From contig SVHG01000019.1 in NCBI GenBank assembly GCA_015055965.1, positions 1 through 42,174 on the forward strand: a DNA stretch of 42,174 nt, given 5' to 3'. Positions 34,087 through 42,101 of this stretch are shown piece by piece. This stretch comes from Clostridiales bacterium (GTDB taxonomy: Bacteria; Bacillota; Clostridia; Christensenellales; Borkfalkiaceae). The number at the start of each line of letters is the position of its first letter. Positions within the stretch are counted from its first letter, which is position 1. A program made the translations under genes and the position numbers. Under the pieces are notes generated by a model. That model did not search any database, was not told the DNA's origin, and worked only from the letters and a program-made list of their open reading frames with translations.

Positions 34087-36475
34087 AAAAACCTTAATAG
34101 TTGCTTTAACCTTCATTTTATGTTTATCCTTCTTTGGAATGCTTAATGTCGGCTTCGTTTTTGCTAGCGAAAGCGCTTATACCGTTACCGGCGACAGCTA
34201 CGATAGCGAAACGGGCGAGCTTACCTACCGTAAGGTTAGCTATAATACGGCCACTAACGGCGAATACATTTCTTTCCCCTGTAAGTACGAAGGAAAGTAT
34301 ACCGATACAACCTGCGTTTCCATAAAGTATAAAAACACGGGCGTAAGCTATCTTCCCCTATATATGGAATACGGCTCGGGTATTAGCGAAAGCGGCGCAG
34401 ATTATTCAGCAGGCGAAGAAATAGTTTGTATGGATATGTTTGACGACGTTGCTTCTTGGAACGTTTCTTACTCTAAATCGGTAGACGGTTACGACGTTGC
34501 AACCATTATTTTCGGTAGCTACACAAGTAACTATCACGATATGATTTTAACCGGCTTTAGATTTTACTTTGACGACGGTAAGGAGATTTCTTCACAAAAG
34601 AGCTTTGAGGTTTACGGCTTAACCGTTCACGAAAGGGGAGCAGTTCCCTCTTTCGCATCCGATCCCAAGCCCTGCCGTATAGGTAAAATTACAGCAGCCG
34701 GCGCAGACCTAGTAAAGAATGAATGCAAGGTTAACGGCGAGGTTGTTTTAACCGCTCCCATTTTAGATTACGATAGCGAATATAAGAAGATTAAGGTTGG
34801 CTTTACCGTAAATAACGGCGCAACCGTTGCTTTAAAGCTAGATGGGGAAACCCTTTCAACCGCTCAGTACGGCGTTGGCTCACACGTGGAAACCTTAGAT
34901 TTTACCAAGGCAACCTATTCTAGCTTACAAATAGTTATAACCGCTAGCGACTGTAGCTTTAAGCTTGATCAATTAACCTTAGTTGCAACCCCCTTCGTAG
35001 ACGCCTTTTCAGGCAGTAAATACACCATTACCAAGCAAGCTGATAACAGCACTAAAATAACCTATACCTACAAAACGGACTGGTCTAGCGTTAACGCTGC
35101 TATTAGAAGATATACCGGCGATTACGACGGATTACTTATCGAGTTTTCTATTGATACTCCCATAGTAATCGGTATTCAAATAGACGATCAGTATTTATAT
35201 AACCATTGGTCTAACACCACTCCTTTAGAGGTTGGCGATCATTCCTTCTTCTTCCCCTTAAACGGCGTTGAAATTAACGATTCTTCATTAGTTATTTGGT
35301 TAGATCCCGCAATTACCGGCTACGGCGGTGTTGAAGGAACTAAAACGGTTATAATTAAGAAGGTAGAGTTCAAGGCTTCAAGCGCTTTACCCAAGGCTAC
35401 TATAAGCGGATTAAACAGCGAATTTAGCTTCGTTTACGACGGTAAGGGTAAAAAGGCAAGCGGTGCAACCACTAACAGCGGGGAAGCCTTAATTTACGAA
35501 TATAAGCTTGCTTCTGCAAAGGAAAGCGCTTACGATAGCGATTTACCCGTTGACGCCGGCGAATACGACGTAAGGGTTACTTCGCCTTCTAATACCGAAT
35601 ATTCAACCACTTACGCTTACGCTAAGCTTTATATTACCAAGGCAAACGCGCCCACTCCCACGGCAAGCTGTATAAATATCGACTACGTTAACGGTATTTT
35701 AAATTACGATTCTTCTTTATACGCAGTAAGCAGATCGGAAGATTTCTCTTCTGTTTTATTACCTAATAGCGGCGTGCTTTTCGGTGACGTGCTTTACGTT
35801 AAGTATATAGAAAGCAATAACTATACGGAAAGCCAGCCTGTAAGCGTAGCTTTAGATAAAAGAGAGGGCGAGGTTGAGGTTTCCGTTAACTATCAACGCG
35901 AGCTTACCGTTCAGGTTATTGCAGAAGATACCGAATATTCTAAAGACGGTCTTAACTGGACGTCAGGCGCAGGTAAAAGAGTTGCCTTAGAGCCCGGTAA
36001 TATCTATCTATTCCGTAAAAAAGCAACTCAAAATTCATTCGCAGGTCAAATTACCTACCTTGCTATTAATTACAGACCGGAAGCTCCTAACGCTCCTGTT
36101 TTAGTAAGCACTACCTCAAATTCTATCACTCTTGAAGGGGTAGAAGGGGCGGAATATAAGCTTTCTGATACCGTTTGGCAGTCAGATCCCACCTTTAGCG
36201 GATTAACGGCAGGCTCAGAGGTTACCGTTTATATTAGAATTAAGGGTAGCGCAAGCAGATACGCTTCAGAAGAGGTTAGTGCAACCTTTATAGTTGGTCA
36301 AATGCCTTCAGATTCAAGCTCCGGCGTTGGTGGCGGTTCAAGCGATAGCTTGCCTAATAGTTCTTCCGGCGAAGAAAAGGGCTGTGGCGGTAGCTTACTT
36401 GCAACTCAAGGTTTATTCCTTGCTTCTTTAGTTGCAGGCGTTGCTTTAATAATTAAAAAAAGGGGGAACGACTAA
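34076..36475 (+). CDS. Surface protein with binding-like modules and Cys-type C-terminal tail
   Basis: A 799-residue secreted protein with signal peptide 1-29. Three beta-sandwich modules follow; the third (TYKTDWSSVNAAI) matches the W-containing module of the 25735 and 27648 proteins. Next are an MBG-like domain (FVYDGKGKKASGA) and a fibronectin-III-like domain (VWQSDPTFSGLTAGSEVTV). A Ser/Gly linker leads into EEKGCGGS, a hydrophobic helix and IIKKRGND. GGAGG precedes the ATG, which lies inside the end of the phosphoesterase gene, so translation is coupled. No active site is seen. Confidence 0.75.
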   Translation: MKSRKTLIVALTFILCLSFFGMLNVGFVFASESAYTVTGDSYDSETGELTYRKVSYNTATNGEYISFPCKYEGKYTDTTCVSIKYKNTGVSYLPLYMEYGSGISESGADYSAGEEIVCMDMFDDVASWNVSYSKSVDGYDVATIIFGSYTSNYHDMILTGFRFYFDDGKEISSQKSFEVYGLTVHERGAVPSFASDPKPCRIGKITAAGADLVKNECKVNGEVVLTAPILDYDSEYKKIKVGFTVNNGATVALKLDGETLSTAQYGVGSHVETLDFTKATYSSLQIVITASDCSFKLDQLTLVATPFVDAFSGSKYTITKQADNSTKITYTYKTDWSSVNAAIRRYTGDYDGLLIEFSIDTPIVIGIQIDDQYLYNHWSNTTPLEVGDHSFFFPLNGVEINDSSLVIWLDPAITGYGGVEGTKTVIIKKVEFKASSALPKATISGLNSEFSFVYDGKGKKASGATTNSGEALIYEYKLASAKESAYDSDLPVDAGEYDVRVTSPSNTEYSTTYAYAKLYITKANAPTPTASCINIDYVNGILNYDSSLYAVSRSEDFSSVLLPNSGVLFGDVLYVKYIESNNYTESQPVSVALDKREGEVEVSVNYQRELTVQVIAEDTEYSKDGLNWTSGAGKRVALEPGNIYLFRKKATQNSFAGQITYLAINYRPEAPNAPVLVSTTSNSITLEGVEGAEYKLSDTVWQSDPTFSGLTAGSEVTVYIRIKGSASRYASEEVSATFIVGQMPSDSSSGVGGGSSDSLPNSSSGEEKGCGGSLLATQGLFLASLVAGVALIIKKRGND

Positions 36476-36476
36476 T

Positions 36477-37709
36477 ATGAAAAAATTTATAACCTTTGTA
36501 TCCGTTGTTTTAGCATTGGTTTGTATATTTGCTATTTACCCTAAAAATAAAGTAAGCGCTCAAACGCAAGAATTCGTAGTTTATAATTACGCAGAGCTAA
36601 AAAGCGCTATGGATACTGCAAGCGCTTCAAATACCGCAGTTATTACTTTAGCTAACGATATTGCGCTTGAAAGCTCTATTACCGTTAAGGGTAACGTAAT
36701 TATTAAGGGCAATAATAAAGAAAAGCTTATTTTTGATCACAACGGCAACCTAACCAGCTTTAATTTTAGCAAAAACACTAATTTAACGCTTGAAAATATT
36801 GCCGTTACAAGAACTATCTATAAAGAACAAGAAGCTTTTATGTTCTCTTCTTACAGTAAACAAATTAACCTTGCCTTTAACAGCTGTGATTTTAACGTTG
36901 CAACTGCAGAAATTGCAAGCGTTAGCTACGATAGAATAGTTTACTGCTCTTCAGACGTGGCTTCTACCTTCGTTTGCTATCTTAACGATTGCACCTTTAA
37001 TACCTACGGTTATTTTTACAGGGGAACTTACGTGGTTTATAACTGCGCTTCTTTACCTACTACTGCAGGTAGCGCTACGGTTAAGGATTTTTCAGGCTTA
37101 AAAATAGATTACGAAGCGGGAAAGCTTAACTTCCCCGCAGATATTACCGTAAGTGAAGACGAAGAGTTTACCGTAACCGTAAAAAGCGGTTCGGCTTTAA
37201 AATCTCAGTTCACTTATTACGCGCTTAAGGATGGGTTTAAGTTCTCTTTCACAACCCGCAATCTACAAAGCGAAACGCCCACCGAAGCAAGCGTTAACGT
37301 GGATTTTGCAGAAGAAAAGGTTTACTTTAGTGAAGAATACGCAGTTTACGCAAACGCAGGCTTAACGCAAGAAATTGCAAGCGGGGAAAGCGTTCAACCC
37401 GGTCAAACGCTATACGTTATCCGTAAAGGCAGCGGAATATTTATTGATAGCGCCGTTTTTGAATACAACTTACCCTTAAGACCTGAAAAACGCGAGCTAA
37501 AGGCAGATTTCGTTTGCTCTTTCGGCTTTGCTATGGAGCACTTTAACAACTGCGAATACCGTGTGAACGGTGGCGCTTGGCAAAAAGCACCCGTATTCGT
37601 TGGGCTTTTAGCTAACACCGAATATACCGTTGAGGTTAGAATCGGCGCAACTGCAAGCTCCTTCGTTTCAGAAATTCATACTTTAAAGGTAATTACAAGT
37701 GAAAATTAA
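36477..37709 (+). CDS. Secreted pectate-lyase-like beta-helix protein
   Basis: A 410-residue secreted protein with signal peptide 1-28. Residues about 33-200 have the rhythm of a right-handed parallel beta-helix (LANDIALESSITVKGNVIIKG, LTLENIAV), as in pectate-lyase-like superfamily members. The C-terminal part has a linker domain, then a fibronectin-III-like domain (AWQKAPVFVGLLANTEYTV) paralogous to that of the preceding protein. No membrane tail is present, so it may be released or bind partners. It starts 1 nt after the previous stop and overlaps the next gene by 11 nt. Confidence 0.7.
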   Translation: MKKFITFVSVVLALVCIFAIYPKNKVSAQTQEFVVYNYAELKSAMDTASASNTAVITLANDIALESSITVKGNVIIKGNNKEKLIFDHNGNLTSFNFSKNTNLTLENIAVTRTIYKEQEAFMFSSYSKQINLAFNSCDFNVATAEIASVSYDRIVYCSSDVASTFVCYLNDCTFNTYGYFYRGTYVVYNCASLPTTAGSATVKDFSGLKIDYEAGKLNFPADITVSEDEEFTVTVKSGSALKSQFTYYALKDGFKFSFTTRNLQSETPTEASVNVDFAEEKVYFSEEYAVYANAGLTQEIASGESVQPGQTLYVIRKGSGIFIDSAVFEYNLPLRPEKRELKADFVCSFGFAMEHFNNCEYRVNGGAWQKAPVFVGLLANTEYTVEVRIGATASSFVSEIHTLKVITSEN

Positions 37710-39564
37710 AAAATATAAAATTCTTACTCTTTGCATTGCCGTAGCTCTAATCTTTGCCTGTTTTGCGCCCTATACGGCTGTTTACGGCGAAGAAGGAAGT
37801 GCTTATGAAGAGAGTGTGGAAATAACCGTTAATCCCGATTGCGGGTTTTACAAGGCGTTTGCAGGCTGTCTTAAGGCAAACGACGAAGGCTCGCCTGTGG
37901 ATACTCAAAAAATGGCTTCCTTTGCGGGGCAGTTCGGGTTATTTCATTTAAGAATAGGGTTAGAAGATTTTTCGGCTAACGCAGGAGGCAAGGACCGCGA
38001 AATAGACGCTTTGGCTATAAAAGGTCTAAAAAGCGCGTTAGATTGCTTGCGTACTCTTAAAATGAGTGCTATAATACGCTTTAGCTACAACGTAACCGGC
38101 GCGGAAGACTCTTCCGGAAATTACCTTGAAAACGAGCCTTCTATAACCTGGATTGTTAAGCACGTTAAAACGCTTGGCGCGGTTATATCTGAATATAGCG
38201 ACGTTATTTTAGGCGTTGAATCGGGTATGGTTGGCCCTTGGGGGGAACAGCATTCAACCGTTATGGGCTCACACGAAAAGAGCAACGCGGGTACTTACCA
38301 TAAAATAGTTCAAGCGTGGCTGGAAAGCACCCCTGAAGATATGGGAGTTACCGTTAGAAGACCGCTGTATTTTACTTACTGGATTAATAAACAGTATTCC
38401 TTGAATTTATCGGTTGACGATTTAGCCGATTTTGACTGCTCCGGCTATAAAAACGCCGTTAGAGTTGGCGTTTATAACGACGGGTATTTGGGCTCTTCTA
38501 CCGACCTTGGAACTTTTACCAATAGGGAAGTAGAGGTTGCCTTTATAGGCAAGCAGGCGCAAAATACCTATTACGGTGGCGAGGTCGTTGCAGATAAAAA
38601 AACGGGAACTATAGGTAGCTATAACTCCGTTGATTATTTAGAAAAGGAAGGGTTTATCACTCATACCTCTTACTTAAATATTGACTGGAATTACGATTAC
38701 GTTATATCTAAGTGGCAGGCAAACACCTATAAGGGTAGCGACTTAACCTATAATGGTAAAACCACTCAGTTCGCCTTCGTTAATAATAGGCTTGGTTATC
38801 GCCATTTAATTACCGGTATTAGCGCTCCTTCAAGATGCAGGGCGGGTAACGAGCTTAGTATTTTGCTGGATATAGAAAATAGGGGCTTTGCAAGGATGTT
38901 TAGAAAGCCCGTTGCAACCGTAATAGTTAAGTCGGATGAGAAAGCTGAAGAAATTGCTTGCGAGTTGGATTTATCAACCGTGAGCTCGCGTGAAAGTAAA
39001 AGCTTTGAGCTTAAGGTTAAACTAAACGAAAAGCTAAAGGGCGAATGCGAAATTTATTTAAAGCTTCAAACCGCTTACGGCAGAACCATTTATTTGGCAA
39101 ACGATAACAAGATAGCGTTTGATAGTGGTTTAAGCGCCTATAAGCTTTGTAGCGTACAGGTTGAAAAAAGCGCTTCAGAGCAAGATAGCTTCCTTGTTAC
39201 CTTTGATGCGAACTACGGAAGAGTGGTTAGCGGAAGCACCTCTCAAATAGTTAAAAAAGGTCAAAGCGCAGTTGCTCCCATCGTTGAACGTAACGGATAT
39301 CGCTTCGTTGGTTGGTCTTGTGATTTTTCTAACGTAACTCAAAATTTATCGGTAGTTGCCCTTTGGGAAAAGATAGAAGATTCTTCTGGCGAAGAAGATA
39401 GCGGTAGCTTTAGCGATAGTATTTTTGAAAATTCGCAAAATAGCGAGCAGGGCTCTGGTGTGAGTTCATCTTTCGGCTGTGCTTCAAGCGTTCATTCTGG
39501 GTATTTACCAATGCTTGCTTTAATTGCAATTTTAATATTAAAAAGAAAAAAAGTGCCGTTTTAA
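37699..39564 (+). CDS. Surface DUF4874/DUF4832 putative glycoside hydrolase with Cys-type tail
   Basis: A 621-residue secreted protein with signal peptide 1-30. A TIM-barrel-like DUF4874 region (about 40-240, with LGVESGMVGPWGEQHS) is followed by DUF4832 (about 245-370, TSYLNIDWNYDYVISKW). This pairing is annotated as putative glycoside hydrolase-like; no activity is known to me. A beta domain and an InlB-B/Listeria-Bacteroides repeat (VERNGYRFVGWS) follow. A Ser/Glu linker then leads to a tail SSFGCASS, a hydrophobic helix and LKRKKVPF. The GTG start overlaps the previous gene; AAAGG precedes it. Confidence 0.75.
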   Translation: MKIKKYKILTLCIAVALIFACFAPYTAVYGEEGSAYEESVEITVNPDCGFYKAFAGCLKANDEGSPVDTQKMASFAGQFGLFHLRIGLEDFSANAGGKDREIDALAIKGLKSALDCLRTLKMSAIIRFSYNVTGAEDSSGNYLENEPSITWIVKHVKTLGAVISEYSDVILGVESGMVGPWGEQHSTVMGSHEKSNAGTYHKIVQAWLESTPEDMGVTVRRPLYFTYWINKQYSLNLSVDDLADFDCSGYKNAVRVGVYNDGYLGSSTDLGTFTNREVEVAFIGKQAQNTYYGGEVVADKKTGTIGSYNSVDYLEKEGFITHTSYLNIDWNYDYVISKWQANTYKGSDLTYNGKTTQFAFVNNRLGYRHLITGISAPSRCRAGNELSILLDIENRGFARMFRKPVATVIVKSDEKAEEIACELDLSTVSSRESKSFELKVKLNEKLKGECEIYLKLQTAYGRTIYLANDNKIAFDSGLSAYKLCSVQVEKSASEQDSFLVTFDANYGRVVSGSTSQIVKKGQSAVAPIVERNGYRFVGWSCDFSNVTQNLSVVALWEKIEDSSGEEDSGSFSDSIFENSQNSEQGSGVSSSFGCASSVHSGYLPMLALIAILILKRKKVPF

Positions 39565-39575
39565 AACGGCACTTT
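39551..39575. terminator. Terminator ending the surface-protein locus
   Basis: AAGTGCCGTT (39551-39560) and AACGGCACTT (39565-39574) are perfect 10-bp arms with TTAA in the loop; the last sense codon and stop lie inside the stem. T- and A-runs on both sides make it usable in both directions. Confidence 0.88.
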
Positions 39576-39598
39576 GCTAATTGATTTTATTTTTATAA

Positions 39599-39620
39599 TA
39601 TAGCGATAATCGCGCTATAG
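39599..39620 (-). terminator. Hairpin carrying a variant of the conserved motif, after the LacI gene
   Basis: ATAGCG (39600-39605) pairs with CGCTAT (39613-39618). The segment GATAATCGCGCTATAG (39605-39620) differs from the consensus GATAATCGACCTATAG at two central bases. It lies just downstream of the minus-strand regulator gene. Confidence 0.65.
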
Positions 39621-39628
39621 CTCCACTT

Positions 39629-40633
39629 TTAAATAGATTTAACGCTTTTTCTTTCTATAAGCTCGGTAGGGATATAGATTTGTTTTACAATAGTGGTATC
39701 GCTGTTAACTCTGCCAAGCAAGGTTGATGCGGCAATAGTTCCAATTTCCTCTTGGGGAATTTTTATGGTCGTTAACGGGGGATTTAAGTATTTAGAAACC
39801 TCTATATCGGTAATACCTATTATAGAAATATCTTCTGGGATTCTTAAGCCGTAGTCGTTAATAGCGCTCATTGCGGCAATAGCCATGTGGTCGCTTGCAA
39901 CGAAGAAAGCGGTTGGCTTATCGTTGGAAGATAAAAGCTTTGTAACAAGCTTATAGCAGGTTTCTCTTTGCCACTTGCAGTCTATCACCCAATCAGGGTT
40001 AAGGGGAATATTTTCTGTGGAAAGCATCTTCTTGTACGCTTCAAATCTACCTAAGTCCCAAACCTTATCCGGGTAAATATTAGAGCCTACGTATGCAATT
40101 TTTTTATGCCCTTTAGCAAGTAAATATTGCATTGCGTAACAGCCGGCTTGATATCTGTTATAGCGAACGTTGTCTATTTTATCGGAGGAGCTGTCTATAC
40201 CGACTATGCTAATTCCTTTTTCTAAAATAGAGTCAATAATAATAGGGTCAACGTAGCCCATTACTATAACGCCGTTAAGGTTAGAAGATAAAAAGTTTTT
40301 TAAAAGGTTGGGGTTTTCTACGTCAAACTGTGACTGTAAAAGCTCAAACTCTATATTATTTTTACGGCAGAAGCTTTGTATACTGTTCGCAATACTGGAA
40401 AAGTAGCTATCCTTGGTATGTTCAACCGTCATACGGGAAATACAGCCAAATCTTATGCGTTTGCGTTTAGATCTTCTGTTTTGCGGTATATGATAATTTA
40501 ATTTTTTTGCAGCGCTAAAAACTCTGTTAGCGGTTTCTTCGGTCGTATGGTATGTAGTATCGTTATTAAGTATGCGTGAAACCGACGCGGGCGAAACCCC
40601 TGCTAATTTAGCAACGTCACGTATATTTGCCAT
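39629..40633 (-). CDS. LacI/GalR-family transcriptional regulator
   Basis: A 334-residue repressor. The helix-turn-helix VAKLAGVSPASVSRILNND occupies residues about 7-25, the hinge helix region about 40-60, and a periplasmic-binding-like sugar-sensing domain from about 62. The ILNNDTTYHTTEET segment is of the GalR/EbgR kind. It converges on the surface locus. The TGTTTA-N-TAAACA palindromes at 18809 and 18924 are the likely targets, inferred from family and proximity. The effector would be a sugar from the imported glycan. Confidence 0.92.
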   Translation of the reverse strand: MANIRDVAKLAGVSPASVSRILNNDTTYHTTEETANRVFSAAKKLNYHIPQNRRSKRKRIRFGCISRMTVEHTKDSYFSSIANSIQSFCRKNNIEFELLQSQFDVENPNLLKNFLSSNLNGVIVMGYVDPIIIDSILEKGISIVGIDSSSDKIDNVRYNRYQAGCYAMQYLLAKGHKKIAYVGSNIYPDKVWDLGRFEAYKKMLSTENIPLNPDWVIDCKWQRETCYKLVTKLLSSNDKPTAFFVASDHMAIAAMSAINDYGLRIPEDISIIGITDIEVSKYLNPPLTTIKIPQEEIGTIAASTLLGRVNSDTTIVKQIYIPTELIERKSVKSI

Positions 40634-40654
40634 TTTTTCACCTCACTTTAAATA

Positions 40655-40683
40655 AGTATATAACAAAAATAAAAAAAAGACAA
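40655..40683 (-). promoter_or_regulatory. Promoter of the LacI-family gene (minus strand)
   Basis: On the minus strand TTGTCT (40683-40678), 17-nt spacer, TATACT (40660-40655). No TGTTTA-N-TAAACA site is present, so autorepression through that site is not indicated. Confidence 0.65.
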
Positions 40684-40708
40684 GCATTTTAACCAATGGG
40701 AGAGCAAT

Positions 40709-41518
40709 ATGAAAATTGATGAATTTATGAATTTAATAGGTTACAGTCAAACCGCAATAGAAACCTATTATAAAATGCAGGTGCAAGGGGAAGAGTATTT
40801 GCTTGCTAAAAATCTTTATTATGCAGATGAAGATAAGTTTTTGCAACAGCTAAAGGATAAAATGCAGGAAAATTATTATCCCGCGTTATTGTTCTATTTT
40901 ACCAACTTTGCCCTCGATTTGTACCCCCATTATTTAAAAGAAGGTTTTACCAAGCAAGAGTTCTTAGATACCTTTTACGATTTAAAAATATGGAACGAAA
41001 TGTGTATTTTAGAAACGGGTATTTGCGGTTTAAGGGAAACCGGTTGGCTTACCTCGCACATGCACGCAGGTATCGTTCGCTTGGGTAGATTACAATTCCA
41101 AACGGATGAGGTGGAAGAAGATATTATTTTAAAGGATAGGGTTATTAAGGCAGGCACTCCCATTCTTAACGTACATATTCCCTTCGGCGGGGTAATGAGT
41201 GAAGAAGAGGTTAATAAATCCTTCGCGCGCGCAAAGGCCCATTACGGCGAAAAATACGTGCATATAGAAAGCTGGCTGTTAGATCCCACGTTAAAAAATT
41301 ATTTACCTAAAAATTCTAATATTTTGTCCTTTGCAAACCGCTTTGAGCTTTATAAAAAGGAAGAAAGTAATTCTATAGAAAGGTTTGTGTTTAGGGTTAT
41401 TAAAGAAAATAAGGAAGAATATATTGCTAACAGTTCCTTTGCAAAAACTATTAAGCAAGAGCTTTTAAAGGGAACGAAGTTCTATTCCGGTTATGCAATA
41501 ACTACCACTAACGGCTAA
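40709..41518 (+). CDS. GNAT-like acyltransferase domain protein (NAT_N/GNAT_C type)
   Basis: A 269-residue cytoplasmic protein resembling two-part acyltransferases: an N-terminal helical half (about 1-120) and a C-terminal half with HIESWLLDPTLKNYLPKNSN, a recurring block of the GNAT_C family. The segment VHIPFGGVMSEEEV is also typical. The acyl donor and acceptor are unknown. It diverges from the LacI gene, with GGGAG before the ATG. Proximity to the surface locus suggests, but does not show, a link to glycan modification. Confidence 0.65.
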   Translation: MKIDEFMNLIGYSQTAIETYYKMQVQGEEYLLAKNLYYADEDKFLQQLKDKMQENYYPALLFYFTNFALDLYPHYLKEGFTKQEFLDTFYDLKIWNEMCILETGICGLRETGWLTSHMHAGIVRLGRLQFQTDEVEEDIILKDRVIKAGTPILNVHIPFGGVMSEEEVNKSFARAKAHYGEKYVHIESWLLDPTLKNYLPKNSNILSFANRFELYKKEESNSIERFVFRVIKENKEEYIANSSFAKTIKQELLKGTKFYSGYAITTTNG

Positions 41519-41542
41519 AGTTTAAATTGAATATTAACAAGG

Positions 41543-41571
41543 CGTTGAGGCTTTTTGCCTTAACGTTTTTT
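41543..41571 (+). terminator. Intrinsic terminator of the acyltransferase gene
   Basis: CGTTGAGGC (41543-41551) pairs with GCCTTAACG (41557-41565) with one G-U, followed by TTTTTTG. Confidence 0.88.
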
Positions 41572-41623
41572 GTTTTATAAAAGAAAAAGATAGGTTTATA
41601 CGTGGCGTTGTTTTTAAGTTTAA

Positions 41624-41657
41624 AAGTGCCGTTAATCGACCTATAGGTGGGCTTTTT
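41624..41657 (+). terminator. Terminator-like hairpin with the conserved loop motif
   Basis: TTAATCGACCTATAG at 41632-41646, flanked by AAGTGCC and GGTGGGCTT, which pair imperfectly, and followed by six T. It is a second, seemingly redundant terminator about 60 nt after the first. Confidence 0.65.
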
Positions 41658-41736
41658 TATGGAAAAGCTAAATAAAATAAGCGTAAAAGGGGAGTGAAAA
41701 AAATAATTTCGTGCTCTTTTTAATTGTTATAAAACT

Positions 41737-41761
41737 AACGTAAAACGTTTACGTTTTTTTA
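41737..41761 (+). terminator. Third terminator-like hairpin
   Basis: AACGTAAA, ACG loop, TTTACGTT followed by a T run. It lies between the acyltransferase terminators and the riboswitch promoter. Confidence 0.6.
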
Positions 41762-41813
41762 GTTTAAGTCTTAAAAGAATTGAATATTTTTTAAAAAAGT
41801 GACGTTATCGTAT

Positions 41814-41843
41814 TTGACAAGCCTTTTTGCGTTGTGTTATTAT
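41814..41843 (+). promoter_or_regulatory. Promoter of the purine riboswitch transcript
   Basis: Perfect TTGACA (41814-41819), 17-nt spacer, TTATTA (41837-41842). Confidence 0.75.
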
Positions 41844-41868
41844 TGGGGTGTATTTTTTTTTGCGCATA

Positions 41869-41936
41869 GCCGATATAATGTGAAAGAAAGGGTTTCATAG
41901 TCTCTACCGAAGCGCCTATCGCTTCGACTATCGGTG
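41869..41936 (+). promoter_or_regulatory. Purine riboswitch aptamer, guanine-type
   Basis: P1 is GCCGATA (41869-41875) with TATCGGT (41929-41935). J1/2 is TAAT. P2 is TGAAA/TTTCA with the 7-nt loop GAAAGGG. J2/3 is TAGTCTCTACC, holding the near-invariant TCTACC. P3 is CGAAGC/GCTTCG with the 7-nt loop GCCTATC. J3/1 is GACTAT, whose C corresponds to C74 and therefore predicts guanine or hypoxanthine. The loops keep GG facing CC for the kissing contact but otherwise differ from the usual GATATGG/CCGTAAA type, so it is a divergent member. No purine gene follows within the window. Confidence 0.82.
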
Positions 41937-42101
41937 GCTTAAAAATGCGTAGTTACAATAACGGTTAAAAGAAGGCTTTATAAGGCGTAATTTTAATTGT
42001 GGGCGTTTAACGCAGCGTTTATTTGTAGCTCGCTATAAAAATTACCTTTAAGGGGGAAGTTTTTAAGGTAATTTTAGAAAAAGAGCAACGGGTATTTTAA
42101 A
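41937..42101 (+). other. Riboswitch downstream leader interrupted by an IS element
   Basis: No gene is seen. AAAATTACCTT (42038-42048) and AAGGTAATTTT (42065-42075) form a perfect 11-bp stem whose 16-nt loop includes AAGGGGGAAG, a ribosome-site-like sequence, but no start codon follows at useful distance. A short AACGC/GCGTT hairpin lies upstream. Part of this may be the expression platform. Confidence 0.45.

Noticed and set aside
42038-42075. Terminator of the riboswitch expression platform
   Set aside because: The 11-bp stem is perfect but is not followed by a T run on the plus strand, so termination cannot be claimed.
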